A stretch of DNA of 17,967 bases from Selenomonadaceae bacterium (GTDB taxonomy: Bacteria > Bacillota > Negativicutes > Selenomonadales > Selenomonadaceae): contig JAEEGN010000078.1 of assembly GCA_016280345.1 (NCBI GenBank), positions 1 through 17,967 on the forward strand. The letters are read 5' to 3'. Shown here piece by piece: positions 7,747 through 16,844 of this stretch. The position numbers and the translations under genes were made by a program. The notes below the pieces were generated by a model. It was not told the origin of the DNA and did no database searches. It was given only the letters and a program-made list of their open reading frames with translations. Positions within the stretch are counted from its first letter, which is position 1, and each line of letters begins with the position of its first letter.

Positions 7747-8104
7747 TTCGCAACGCGACCGGAAGGACAATCCGCCCTCCTCCCCGAACCCCTTATGATG
7801 CCCGGCTTCGCGGCGTCTCCCCCTCGCCCTTGCATCCGCCCGGGGTTGCGTTTTCGCCCGTTTCTTTCTCCGCCGCCGGGAAAACCGATACTGCCCCGCG
7901 ATAACGAACGCGGCCCGGGGGCCCTTCTCGCTGACGCCGACGCGCGGTTGTCTTTACGGGCGCCGTGCACGGCCGGCAAAAAGTTTTTCATCCGGCGCGG
8001 CACCGGCCGCGCCCCGCGAAGGGGCGCAGCCGTTTTTCCTGCCCTGGGGCGATCGCTTCCCACGCCGAAATCGTGAAGCAGAATCGCCTGCATGACGATT
8101 TCTC
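7747..8104. other. GC-rich intergenic stretch without a convincing gene
   Basis: About 360 bases with no frame that has a ribosome site, a family match or plausible composition. It contains a 12-base palindrome GCCGTGCACGGC at 7962-7973, an A5-G-T5 tract at 7978-7988 and the intrinsic terminator at 8004-8037. I see no sigma-A promoter inside it; only a lone TATGAT at 7794-7799 without a -35 partner. It may be a long 3' region of the redox cassette or contain an unrecognised RNA. Confidence 0.5.
8004..8037 (+). terminator. Rho-independent terminator in the gap before dprA
   Basis: CGGC-c-GCGCCCC pairs with GGGGCGC-a-GCCG around a GCGAA loop, with one C/A mismatch, and is followed directly by TTTTT (8033-8037). 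It is a strong plus-strand terminator about 310 bases beyond the nearest upstream stop codon. It either catches readthrough from the redox cassette or ends an unannotated transcript. Confidence 0.85.
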
Positions 8105-8133
8105 TTGACAGGGGAATTTTCCTTCATTATAGT
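8105..8133 (+). promoter_or_regulatory. sigma-A promoter of the dprA-topA-trmFO-hslVU cluster
   Basis: A consensus TTGACA (8105-8110), 17-base spacer and TATAGT (8128-8133). It lies 51 bases before the chosen dprA start and is the only clear promoter seen ahead of the whole cluster. Confidence 0.9.
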
Positions 8134-8184
8134 ATTGTTTGTCATAGAATCGTGAACACGGGTTCCGGGAAGGAGGCGATGGGG

Positions 8185-9306
8185 ATGGAAGACGGCTTCT
8201 ATATCGCGGCGCTTTGCTCGGCGCCGGGCCTCGGTCCCCGGGCCGTGGGGGCACTGTTGTCGCGTTTCGGCGACGCGGAGCGGGTCTGGCAGGCCGATGC
8301 GGCGGAGCTCCGGGGCCTGCTGGCGGAGAAGGCGCTGGCCGGGCTTCTAACGTTCCGGCAGAAGGCGCCGGACCGGCCGCAGGAGATTGCCGAAACCTGC
8401 GAAAGGCAAGGCATCGGCGTCTGCGTCCCGGCGGACGCGATATACCCGGCGGCGCTGCGGGAAATCTACGACCCGCCGCAAGTGCTCTTTTTCCGGGGCA
8501 CGCTGCAACCGGCGGCGGAACGGCTCGCCATCGTCGGGGCGCGGAAATCCTCGGTCTACGGGCGCCATGTCGCGGAGGAACTGGCAGTGGAGCTGGCGAA
8601 ATGCGGCGTCACCGTCGTCAGCGGCGCCGCCCGGGGCATCGACGCCGCCTCCCACCGGGGGGCGCTGGTCGGCGGGCGGACCGTGGCGGTGCTGGGTTGC
8701 GGCGTTGACGTCGCCTATCCGGCGGAAAACGCCGCCCTGCTGGACGAAATCGCGGCGCGAGGCGCGGTCATCAGCGAGTACCCGCCGGGGACGCGCCCCC
8801 AGGCCGCTTTCTTCCCCGCCCGGAACCGCATCATCAGCGGCCTTTCCCGCGGCACGATCGTGGTGGAGGCGGCGGAGCGGAGCGGCTCGCTGATCACGGC
8901 GGAGCTGGCCCTGTCTGAAGGGCGCGACGTTTTCGCCGTCCCCGGCAGCATCTATTCGCCGTCGAGCCGCGGCTGCCACCGGCTTATCCAGCAGGGCGCG
9001 AAACTGGTGACGACAGCGTCGGATATCCTGGAAGAATACGGATGGCATCCCGCTGACAAGAAGGGCTGCCAGGACAAGCAAGGCACGGACACCGCCGGGC
9101 CAAAGCTGTCGCCGGAGGAGCAGGCTGTTTACGATATCCTGTCCTTCGACGAGGCGCTGACGGTGGATGAAATCATATTCCGGCTCCACGGCCGGCCGGA
9201 CGCGGCGAACGTCGCGTTCCTGCTCCTGCAGATGGAGCTGGCCGGATGGGTGGAGGAAGACGAAAACCACGCGTACAGCCGCGCGGTGAAGGAGGTAAAA
9301 CGGTGA
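8185..9306 (+). CDS. dprA: DNA processing protein DprA (Smf)
   Basis: Cytoplasmic single-strand DNA-binding protein that loads RecA on incoming DNA during natural transformation; 373 residues. Order: N-terminal helix-hairpin-like region (to about 65); Rossmann-like core with VGARKSSVYG (117-126), GAARGID (147-153), the AVLGCGVDVAYP segment, FPARNRIISGLS and EAAERSGSLITAELALSEGRDVFAVPGS; C-terminal winged-helix domain from about 310 (LSPEEQAVYDILS ... LLQMELAGWVEE). The start at 8185 is chosen because AAGGAGG (8170-8176) is eight bases before it but only two before the in-frame ATG at 8179; earlier in-frame starts would lie upstream of or inside the promoter. The stop overlaps the topA start by four bases (GTGA). 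Its presence does not prove competence, since dprA is widespread in non-competent bacteria. Confidence 0.95.
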   Translation: MEDGFYIAALCSAPGLGPRAVGALLSRFGDAERVWQADAAELRGLLAEKALAGLLTFRQKAPDRPQEIAETCERQGIGVCVPADAIYPAALREIYDPPQVLFFRGTLQPAAERLAIVGARKSSVYGRHVAEELAVELAKCGVTVVSGAARGIDAASHRGALVGGRTVAVLGCGVDVAYPAENAALLDEIAARGAVISEYPPGTRPQAAFFPARNRIISGLSRGTIVVEAAERSGSLITAELALSEGRDVFAVPGSIYSPSSRGCHRLIQQGAKLVTTASDILEEYGWHPADKKGCQDKQGTDTAGPKLSPEEQAVYDILSFDEALTVDEIIFRLHGRPDAANVAFLLLQMELAGWVEEDENHAYSRAVKEVKR

Positions 9307-11588
9307 GCACAGCGACGAAAAAAGCACCGGGAACGAAGAAAGCGGCCGCCCGGCCCAGGAAGGACGCGAAAGCGACGGCCTCCGGGCCCAGGACGCTGGT
9401 CGTGGTGGAGTCGCCGGCGAAGGCCCGGACCATCGAAAAATACCTGGGAAAGAATTACGTCGTGAAAGCCTCTATGGGGCATTTGCGGGACCTTCCCAAG
9501 AGCCAGTTCGGCATCGACGTGGAGCACGATTTCGAGCCGAAGTACATCAATATCCGGGGCAAGGGCGACCTGATCCGGGATCTCAAGAAAGAGGCCAAGG
9601 GCGCCAGCCAGGTCTATCTCGCCTCCGACCCGGACCGGGAGGGCGAGGCCATCGCCTGGCACCTGGCCTATATCCTGGGGCTCAAGGAGGACGAAAACTG
9701 CCGCATCATCTTCAATGAAATCACGAAGCCGGCCATCCAGGCGGCCATCAAGGAGCCCCACCCCATCAATCTGGACCGGGTGGACGCCCAACAGGCCCGG
9801 CGCATGCTGGACCGCATCGTAGGCTACAAGCTGTCGCCGCTCCTCTGGCGCAAGGTCCGCAAGGGCCTGTCGGCGGGCCGGGTGCAGTCAGTGACGGTGA
9901 AGCTCATCTGCGACCGGGAGAAGGAAGTCCGCGCCTTCGTTTCCGAGGAATACTGGACGGTGGACCTGAAACTCCGCAAGAAGCGTTCCCGGCTGTTCGA
10001 AGCCGAGCTCGTCGCCATTGACGGGAAAAAGCCGGTGTTGCCGGATCAGACGTCTGCCAGCAAGGTGAAGGCGGACCTCGAAGGCCAGACCTTCACCGTC
10101 ACCGAAGTCAAACGCCGGGAGCGGCGGCGCAAAGCGGCGCCCCCCTTCAATACCAGCAGTCTGCAACAGGACGCGGCCCGCAAGCTCGGCTTCACCTCCC
10201 GCAAGACGATGATGCTGGCACAGCAGCTCTACGAAGGCATCAGTCTCGGGCGCAAGGGCCCGGCGGGCCTCATCACCTATATGCGTACCGATTCCACGCG
10301 AATCTCCGATCTGGCGCTGGCGGAAACGCGCGCCTACGTGACGGAGCGTTTCGGCACCAACTACGTGCCGGAAAAACCGAATCTCTACGCCGCCGGCAAG
10401 AACGCCCAGGACGCCCATGAAGCCATCCGCCCCACCAGCGTCGAGCGCACGCCGGAGGAGGTCGCGGCCTTCCTGACGACGGACCAGCTCAAGCTCTATA
10501 CCCTCATCTGGCAGCGCTTTGTCGCCTGTCAGATGACGCCAGCCGTCTATGATACGCTTTCCGTTACCATTACCGGGGGGAAGCGCTACCTGTTCCGGGC
10601 GGCCGGCTCCGAGCTGAAGTTCGCCGGCTTCACGGCGGTCTACGCCGGCGACGACGGCAAGAAGGAAAAGGACGTGCTGCTGCCGGAGCTGACCGCCGGC
10701 GACACGCTGGACCTCTCCGCCATCCTGCCCCAGCAGCACTTCACCGAGCCGCCGCCCCGCTACAACGAGGCTTCGCTGGTCAAGACGCTGGAGGAGAAGG
10801 AAATCGGCCGCCCCAGCACCTACGCGCCGATCATCGAGACCATCCTGTCCCGCGGCTACGTCATTCGCCAGGACAAGCATTTCCAGCCGACGGAGCTGGG
10901 CTTCGTGGTCGTCGAGCTCCTGGAGCAGTATTTCAAGGATATCGTCGACGTGAAGTTCACCGCCAACATGGAGAACGAACTGGACGAGATCGCCGAGGGG
11001 AAGCGGGGGAAGAACCAGCTTCTGGAGGAGTTCTACGTTCCCTTTGAAAAGACGCTGACCAAAGCGGACGAGGCCATCGGCCACGTGGAGCTGCCGGTGG
11101 AGGTCTCCGACGTGAAATGCGAGCTCTGCGGCCGCATGATGGTGGTGAAGCAGGGCCGTTACGGCAAGTTCCTGGCCTGCCCGGGCTTCCCGGAATGCCG
11201 GAACACCAAGCCCTTCCTCAAGGACACGGGCGCGAAGTGCCCGAAGTGCGGCAACGCCATCGTGGAGCGCCGGACCCGCCGCGGCCGGATATTCTACGGC
11301 TGCAAGGGTTACCCGGACTGCGACTACGTGACCTGGGACACGCCGCTGGCGGAGCCCTGCCCGAAGTGCGGCAGCCTGGTCCTGCGGCACCATTTCAAGA
11401 ACGGCCGGGCACTGGTCTATTGCAGCAACGACGCCTGCGAATCGCGGGTCAACCACCCCATCAACCGGGAGCTGGAACGGCTGGCGAAAAAGGCCGCCGC
11501 CAAGAGCGCCGGCGACAGCGCGCCGCAGAAAGCGCCGGCCCGCAAAAAAGCGGGGAAGAAGCCGGCGAAAAAGACAACGAAAGCCTGA
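9303..11588 (+). CDS. topA: DNA topoisomerase I (type IA)
   Basis: Relaxes negative supercoils by cutting and rejoining one strand; 761 residues. A Lys/Ala-rich tail (1-33) precedes the TOPRIM domain, with catalytic Glu36 in VVVESPAKA and the acidic triad Asp109-x-Asp111-x-Glu113 in SDPDREGEA. The active-site tyrosine is Tyr326 in TYMRTDSTRIS. EKEIGRPSTYAPI and the gate domains follow. Three C4 zinc-finger modules lie at about 606-632, 646-673 and 686-712, then a second Lys/Ala-rich tail that likely helps DNA binding. The GTG start at 9303 has AAGGAGGT six bases upstream and overlaps dprA by four bases, which indicates translational coupling. An in-frame ATG at 9246 lies deep inside dprA and would add unrelated residues. 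All key residues are present. Confidence 0.97.
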   Translation: MSTATKKAPGTKKAAARPRKDAKATASGPRTLVVVESPAKARTIEKYLGKNYVVKASMGHLRDLPKSQFGIDVEHDFEPKYINIRGKGDLIRDLKKEAKGASQVYLASDPDREGEAIAWHLAYILGLKEDENCRIIFNEITKPAIQAAIKEPHPINLDRVDAQQARRMLDRIVGYKLSPLLWRKVRKGLSAGRVQSVTVKLICDREKEVRAFVSEEYWTVDLKLRKKRSRLFEAELVAIDGKKPVLPDQTSASKVKADLEGQTFTVTEVKRRERRRKAAPPFNTSSLQQDAARKLGFTSRKTMMLAQQLYEGISLGRKGPAGLITYMRTDSTRISDLALAETRAYVTERFGTNYVPEKPNLYAAGKNAQDAHEAIRPTSVERTPEEVAAFLTTDQLKLYTLIWQRFVACQMTPAVYDTLSVTITGGKRYLFRAAGSELKFAGFTAVYAGDDGKKEKDVLLPELTAGDTLDLSAILPQQHFTEPPPRYNEASLVKTLEEKEIGRPSTYAPIIETILSRGYVIRQDKHFQPTELGFVVVELLEQYFKDIVDVKFTANMENELDEIAEGKRGKNQLLEEFYVPFEKTLTKADEAIGHVELPVEVSDVKCELCGRMMVVKQGRYGKFLACPGFPECRNTKPFLKDTGAKCPKCGNAIVERRTRRGRIFYGCKGYPDCDYVTWDTPLAEPCPKCGSLVLRHHFKNGRALVYCSNDACESRVNHPINRELERLAKKAAAKSAGDSAPQKAPARKKAGKKPAKKTTKA

Positions 11589-11651
11589 CCAGGGGAAACG
11601 GACGCGACCGGCGGTGAAACCGGTGCGCGCCTTGAACAGGGAGGAAACGGG

Positions 11652-12965
11652 ATGCGAGGAAAGGTCATCATCGCCGGGGCGGGTCTCGCGGGCAGCGAGG
11701 CGGCCTGGCAGGCGGCGGAACGGGGCGTTCCGGTGGAACTCTACGAGATGCGTCCCGTCGCCAGCACCCCAGCCCATAAGACCGGGGACTTCGCCGAGCT
11801 CGTTTGCAGCAACTCCCTGCGGGCCGCCGGGCTGGAAAACGCGGTCGGCGTGCTGAAGGAGGAAATGCGCCGCCTGGGCTCGGTCATCCTGCGGGAAGCG
11901 GACGCCCACCGGGTCCCGGCGGGCGGGGCGCTGGCCGTGGACCGTGAGGGCTTTTCCCGGGCGGTCACGGAGCGACTGGAGAACCATCCCAACATCACCG
12001 TGTTCCGGCAGGAACTTTCCACCATCCCCCGGGCGCCGGAGGCGGTGACGATCATCGCCACCGGGCCGCTGACCACGGGCCCGATAGCGGAGGTCATCGG
12101 CCGGCTGACCGGGGAGGCGTCCTTCTATTTCTATGACGCCGCCGCGCCCATCGTCACCCTGGATTCCATCGACATGCGCCGGGCCTTCCGGGCCTCCCGT
12201 TATGACAAGGGCGAAGCGGCCTATATCAACTGCCCGATGACGAAGGAGGAGTACGACGCCTTCTGGCAGGCGCTGGTCACGGCGGAAACAGCGGAAACGC
12301 ACGCCTTCGAGAAGGAAATCTTCTTCGAGGGCTGCATGCCGGTCGAGGTCATGGCGAAGCGCGGGCCGGACACGTTGCTGTTCGGCCCACTGAAGCCCGT
12401 GGGACTCACGGACCCGCGCACCGGCGAACGCCCCCATGCCGTAGTCCAGCTTCGGCAGGACGATGCCGCCGGGACGCTCTACAACATCGTGGGCTTCCAG
12501 ACGCACCTCAAATGGCCGGAACAGCGCCGGGTATTCGGCCTGATTCCGGGATTGGAGAAGGCGGAGTTCGCGCGCTACGGCGTCATGCACCGCAATTCGT
12601 TCCTGAATTCGCCGCGCCTCCTGTTGCCGACGCTGCAGCTGCGCCGGGACCCGTCCCTGTTCTTCGCCGGGCAGATGACCGGCGTGGAGGGCTACGTCGA
12701 ATCGGCGGCGGCGGGGCTGGTGGCGGGCATCAACGCCAGCCGGCTCCTCACGGGGAAGGCGCCGGTCGTGTTCCCGGAAGAGACGGCCCACGGCGCTCTC
12801 TGCCACTACATCACCCACGCCAACCCCGAACGGTTCCAGCCGATGAACGTGAGCTTCGGCCTCATGCCGCCGCTGGTGGAACGGGTGCGGGACAAAAAAG
12901 CCAAGAAGCAGAAACTCGCGGTCCGGGCCCTGGAAACGCTGGACCGCTTCATCGCCGGATTATGA
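11652..12965 (+). CDS. trmFO: Methylenetetrahydrofolate-tRNA (uracil-5-)-methyltransferase TrmFO
   Basis: Folate- and FAD-dependent enzyme that makes m5U54 in the T-loop of tRNAs, using methylenetetrahydrofolate rather than SAM; 437 residues, the normal family size. The FAD-binding motif GAGLAGSE is at 9-16. The signature LVCSNSLRA carries Cys52, and FFEGCMPVEVMA carries Cys228; these match the two functional cysteines known from the Bacillus enzyme (Cys53 and Cys226). MTGVEGYVESAAAGLVAG near the C-terminus is the second FAD contact region. GGGAGG sits about seven bases before the ATG. The gap to topA is 63 bp, with no promoter or terminator seen. Confidence 0.96.
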   Translation: MRGKVIIAGAGLAGSEAAWQAAERGVPVELYEMRPVASTPAHKTGDFAELVCSNSLRAAGLENAVGVLKEEMRRLGSVILREADAHRVPAGGALAVDREGFSRAVTERLENHPNITVFRQELSTIPRAPEAVTIIATGPLTTGPIAEVIGRLTGEASFYFYDAAAPIVTLDSIDMRRAFRASRYDKGEAAYINCPMTKEEYDAFWQALVTAETAETHAFEKEIFFEGCMPVEVMAKRGPDTLLFGPLKPVGLTDPRTGERPHAVVQLRQDDAAGTLYNIVGFQTHLKWPEQRRVFGLIPGLEKAEFARYGVMHRNSFLNSPRLLLPTLQLRRDPSLFFAGQMTGVEGYVESAAAGLVAGINASRLLTGKAPVVFPEETAHGALCHYITHANPERFQPMNVSFGLMPPLVERVRDKKAKKQKLAVRALETLDRFIAGL

Positions 12966-12985
12966 CCACAGGAGGGAGATTCATC

Positions 12986-13537
12986 ATGGACGCAGCCAAT
13001 TCGTTCCACGCGACGACCATCGTGGCGGTGCGCCATAAAGGCCGGACCGCCATCGCCGGCGACGGGCAGGTGACATTCGGCGAGCATACCATCATGAAGG
13101 CCAATGCCCGCAAGGTGCGCCGCCTCTACCACGGCAGCGTCATCGCCGGCTTCGCCGGTTCCGTGGCCGACGCCTTCACCCTGTTCGAGAAGTTTGAGAA
13201 CAAGCTGGAGGAGTTCCACGGCAACCTGCTCCGGGCTTCGGTGGAGCTGGCGAAGGAGTGGCGCACCGACCGCATCCTGCGCAAACTCGAGGCGCTGCTC
13301 CTGGTGGCGGACAGCGAATCCATGCTGCTCATCTCCGGCAACGGCGAAGTCATCGAACCCGACGGCGGTGTCGCCGCCATCGGTTCCGGCGGCTTTTACG
13401 CGCTGGCGGCGGCCCGGGCCATGGTGAAGCACGCGCCGGATATGGCGGCGGGAGATCTGGCGAAGGAGGCCCTCGCCATCGCCGCCGACATCTGCGTCTT
13501 CACGAATCATAACATCCAAGTGGAAGAACTGGACTAG
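12986..13537 (+). CDS. hslV: ATP-dependent protease subunit HslV (ClpQ/CodW)
   Basis: Proteolytic subunit of the HslUV proteasome-like protease; 183 residues. Compared with E. coli HslV, which starts M-TTIV, this protein has an eight-residue extension: MDAANSFHATTIVAV. The canonical catalytic threonine corresponds to Thr10, with Asp26 (GDGQ) and Lys43 (ARKV) as the other active-site residues and GSGG near the C-terminus. The extension aligns with the Bacillus subtilis CodW start (..SFHATTI..), which is reported to work as an N-terminal serine protease. Ser6 here aligns with a Bacillus N-terminal serine, so the mature nucleophile could be Ser or Thr. GGAGGGAG about eight bases upstream supports the ATG at 12986 over the one at 12962. 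It is 20 bp after trmFO. Confidence 0.96.
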   Translation: MDAANSFHATTIVAVRHKGRTAIAGDGQVTFGEHTIMKANARKVRRLYHGSVIAGFAGSVADAFTLFEKFENKLEEFHGNLLRASVELAKEWRTDRILRKLEALLLVADSESMLLISGNGEVIEPDGGVAAIGSGGFYALAAARAMVKHAPDMAAGDLAKEALAIAADICVFTNHNIQVEELD

Positions 13538-13549
13538 GAGGACAGTGAC

Positions 13550-14944
<1,395 letters not shown>

Positions 14945-15046
14945 CGGGACCGCCGGGCGCCGCCTGCGGCGCGCCTCATTCAGGCCTTTACGGCACAATG
15001 TCGTTTTCATTTTGGCAACAAAACAGGAAAAGGAGATGTGGTAACA

Positions 15047-15502
15047 ATGAAACTCTGGAAGAAAATTCTCATCGGCGTAGTCATCCTGGCCGCGATTGGC
15101 GTCGGCATCATCGGGTACGGCTTCTTCAAGGTCGGCAAAGCCTACACGGAAAAGCTCGTGCCCGACATGATCCGTTATACGCAGATGACCACGCAGGAGC
15201 AGGACCAGTACGTCATTTCCCATATGGAGGACCTGCTGGTGACGCTTAGCGATGATAACAAAAACGAGAAAGGGAAAGCCTCCCTCGAGGCGGTACGCAA
15301 CGATCCCGCCGTCCGTCAGGCGGGCATTGCCTGGGGACGCTCCCTCTGCGCCTCCATCATCACCAACGACAAGGACATCTCGGCGAAGCTGACGCCGGAG
15401 GCGAAGGAGAAATACCGCAAGGAAGCCTCCGACAGCGAGGAAAAGAGCAAGCACTTCCAGGAACTCCTGGATAAAGCCGTCAAGGCAAAAGCGCAAAAGT
15501 AA
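15047..15502 (+). CDS. Small single-TM protein of unknown function
   Basis: I do not recognise this 151-residue protein. It starts MKLWKK and has one strongly hydrophobic helix at about 7-27 (an uncleaved anchor or signal sequence). The rest is hydrophilic, mostly helical, Lys/Glu-rich, with a single cysteine (in SLCASII) and a KKY/KAKAQK-type basic tail. With a short basic N-terminus the bulk is probably outside the membrane. The ATG at 15047 is chosen over GTG at 15038 because AGGAG (15031-15035) is only two bases before the latter. It follows hslU by about 100 bp without a clear promoter or terminator (only a weak hairpin near 14957-14972), so it may be the last gene of the cluster. A terminator follows. 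Coding is supported by the ribosome site, codon use and a coherent membrane anchor. Confidence 0.8.
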   Translation: MKLWKKILIGVVILAAIGVGIIGYGFFKVGKAYTEKLVPDMIRYTQMTTQEQDQYVISHMEDLLVTLSDDNKNEKGKASLEAVRNDPAVRQAGIAWGRSLCASIITNDKDISAKLTPEAKEKYRKEASDSEEKSKHFQELLDKAVKAKAQK

Positions 15503-15525
15503 CGCGGAAAACCATCCGCAAACGG

Positions 15526-15568
15526 AAAGAGCCTTCCGGGAAAGCGACGCCTCCCGCAAGGCTCTTTT
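15526..15568 (+). terminator. Terminator of the dprA-hslU-small protein unit (likely bidirectional)
   Basis: AAAGAGCCTT (15526-15535) pairs perfectly with AAGGCTCTTT (15558-15567). An inner CGGGA/TCCCG stem follows after a C/C mismatch. The right arm runs into TTTT. The flanking A-rich left arm could also work in the other direction. Confidence 0.85.
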
Positions 15569-15627
15569 CTCATGGCCGGGCAACGCCCCCGAAGGAGCCA
15601 GTCGCCGGGGCGCCCCCGTCTGCCGAC

Positions 15628-15672
15628 AAAAAAGGAGCTGCCCGGGAGGGTTCGCCCTTCCCGCGGCAGCTC
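15628..15672 (-). terminator. Rho-independent terminator of the solitary solute-binding gene
   Basis: Read on the minus strand, GAGCTGCC (15672-15665) and GGCAGCTC (15642-15635) close a long stem with further paired CGGGA and GGG segments around a CGAA loop. It is followed after one or two C residues by six T (15633-15628). It begins 46 bases after the stop codon at 15718. Confidence 0.9.
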
Positions 15673-15717
15673 GCTGGCAATCATTACAGGATTTTCAGCT
15701 GTCTTTTTCTCTGGCGG

Positions 15718-16773
15718 TCAGAGGCCCGCGAATTTCGTCGTCAGGGCGTCCTTTTCCTTGCCCGCCTTGGCGAAATCATAGGTCTTGAACAGCGGCAGGT
15801 CCTTCAGCGGCTTCGCGCCCTTCGGGGCGATGGAGTTCGGGTTGCAGGCGATGCCGTTGGCCGTCTTGACCATAGCGTCGCCGGCTTCCTTCGACATCAT
15901 GAAGTCGATGAAAGCGTTGGCCTCGGCGTCATGGGCCGCGCCCTTGAGCTTCGAGACGCCGCAGAGCGTCCAGCCGGCATTCGGATAGACGGTGCTGTGG
16001 ATCTTCTGGCCCTTGTTGCTGACGTTCATCTGGTCGGAGAGGAAGTTCACGGTGATCAGGAACTCGCCGGAGCCGCACTTCTGCGCCGGGGTGAAGCCCG
16101 ACGGCGTGAGCTGGGCGATGTTGGCCTTCAGCTTCTTCAGGTACTCAAAGCCCTTCTCCTCGCCCATGCTCTGGATAATGGAGGTCAGGAACGTGCTGCC
16201 CGTGCCCGACTTCGCCGGATCCGGCATGATGATCTCGCCCTTGTAGGCGGGATCCAGCAGGTCCTCCAGCTTCTCCGGCATCTTCAGGCCCTTGGACTTG
16301 AATTCCTTCTCGAAGCGCTGCTCGTTGACGCCGATGGAAAGCGTCTCCAGATAGGTCCCTTTCCAGAAGCCGTCCTTATCGACGTACTCCTTCGGCAGAT
16401 TCTTCTCCTCCGGCGACGCATACTTCACGGTAATGCCGTCGGCCTTCATCTTCTCGTGGGCGTCGATGGTGCCGCCGAGCCAGATGTCAGCCTTCGGCGA
16501 GTCCTTCTCGGCGATCAGCCGGGCCACCGCCTCGCCGGTCGGCAGACGGATGAACTTCACGTCGCAGCCGGTCTTGTCCTTGAAGAGCTTCGACAGCTCC
16601 TTGGCGGTGTCCTCATGGAAGGAAACGTACATCACCAGCTCCTTGCCCTTGAGCGAAGGCCCCTTGTCCTCGGCCTTCGGCTTCTCGCCGCCGCCGCCGC
16701 CACCGCCGCAGCCCAGCGCCCCCAGGAGGCAGGCCCCGGCCAGGAATGTTGCCGCGATCTTCTTGAAATTCAT
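15718..16773 (-). CDS. Solitary ABC transporter solute-binding lipoprotein (Fe3+/AfuA-like family)
   Basis: Secreted lipoprotein of 351 residues, complete. Signal MNFKKIAATFLAGACLLGALGC with Cys22 as the probable lipidation site (the -3 residue is Ala rather than Leu), then seven consecutive glycines encoded by GGC-type repeats and a charged linker. The mature domain begins ELVMYVSFHED and has LPTGEAVARLIAEKDSPKADIWLGG, MPDPAKSGTGSTFLTSI and SKEAGDAMV. This is the same class as the partial gene at the start of the window, but clearly diverged from it. GGGGGA precedes the ATG by about eight bases. It has its own promoter and terminator, and its neighbours on both sides are unrelated, so no permease or ATPase is co-transcribed. 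It may serve a transporter encoded elsewhere or have a sensory role. Ligand unknown. Confidence 0.93.
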   Translation of the reverse strand: MNFKKIAATFLAGACLLGALGCGGGGGGGEKPKAEDKGPSLKGKELVMYVSFHEDTAKELSKLFKDKTGCDVKFIRLPTGEAVARLIAEKDSPKADIWLGGTIDAHEKMKADGITVKYASPEEKNLPKEYVDKDGFWKGTYLETLSIGVNEQRFEKEFKSKGLKMPEKLEDLLDPAYKGEIIMPDPAKSGTGSTFLTSIIQSMGEEKGFEYLKKLKANIAQLTPSGFTPAQKCGSGEFLITVNFLSDQMNVSNKGQKIHSTVYPNAGWTLCGVSKLKGAAHDAEANAFIDFMMSKEAGDAMVKTANGIACNPNSIAPKGAKPLKDLPLFKTYDFAKAGKEKDALTTKFAGL

Positions 16774-16815
16774 GTTTCAGTTCCCCCTTTTAGAAATTTT
16801 CTGAAATCTACCTCT

Positions 16816-16844
16816 ATTATAGCGCTCCCCTTGTCCGAAAACAA
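16816..16844 (-). promoter_or_regulatory. sigma-A promoter of the solitary solute-binding gene
   Basis: On the minus strand TTGTTT (16844-16839), a 17-base spacer and TATAAT (16821-16816). A run of seven A lies just upstream of the -35 box and could act as an UP-like element. Same boxes as the promoter at 951-979. Confidence 0.8.

Noticed and set aside
8048..8055. GCGATCGC octamer, like the cyanobacterial HIP1 site
   Set aside because: One copy of a GC-rich palindrome is expected by chance, and nothing else suggests a cyanobacterium.
7795..8076. 93-codon plus-strand frame in the gap before dprA
   Set aside because: It has no ribosome binding site, is Pro/Arg-rich, and continues through the terminator at 8004-8037.
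7677..8093. 138-codon minus-strand frame in the same gap
   Set aside because: It runs across two hairpins and into the CoADR gene end; Arg/Gly/Pro-rich with no ribosome site.
7747..8104. Riboswitch, T-box, tmRNA or SRP RNA in the long gap
   Set aside because: I looked for the conserved core strings of the common classes (T-box, TPP, cobalamin, tmRNA, SRP) on both strands and found none.
9888..12818. 976-codon open frame on the minus strand across topA and trmFO
   Set aside because: It spans two unambiguous plus-strand genes and their gap and has low-complexity composition: a codon-bias shadow.
14957..14972. GCGCCGC/GCGGCGC inverted repeat after hslU as a terminator
   Set aside because: The loop is only two bases and no T-run follows; probably not a functional terminator.
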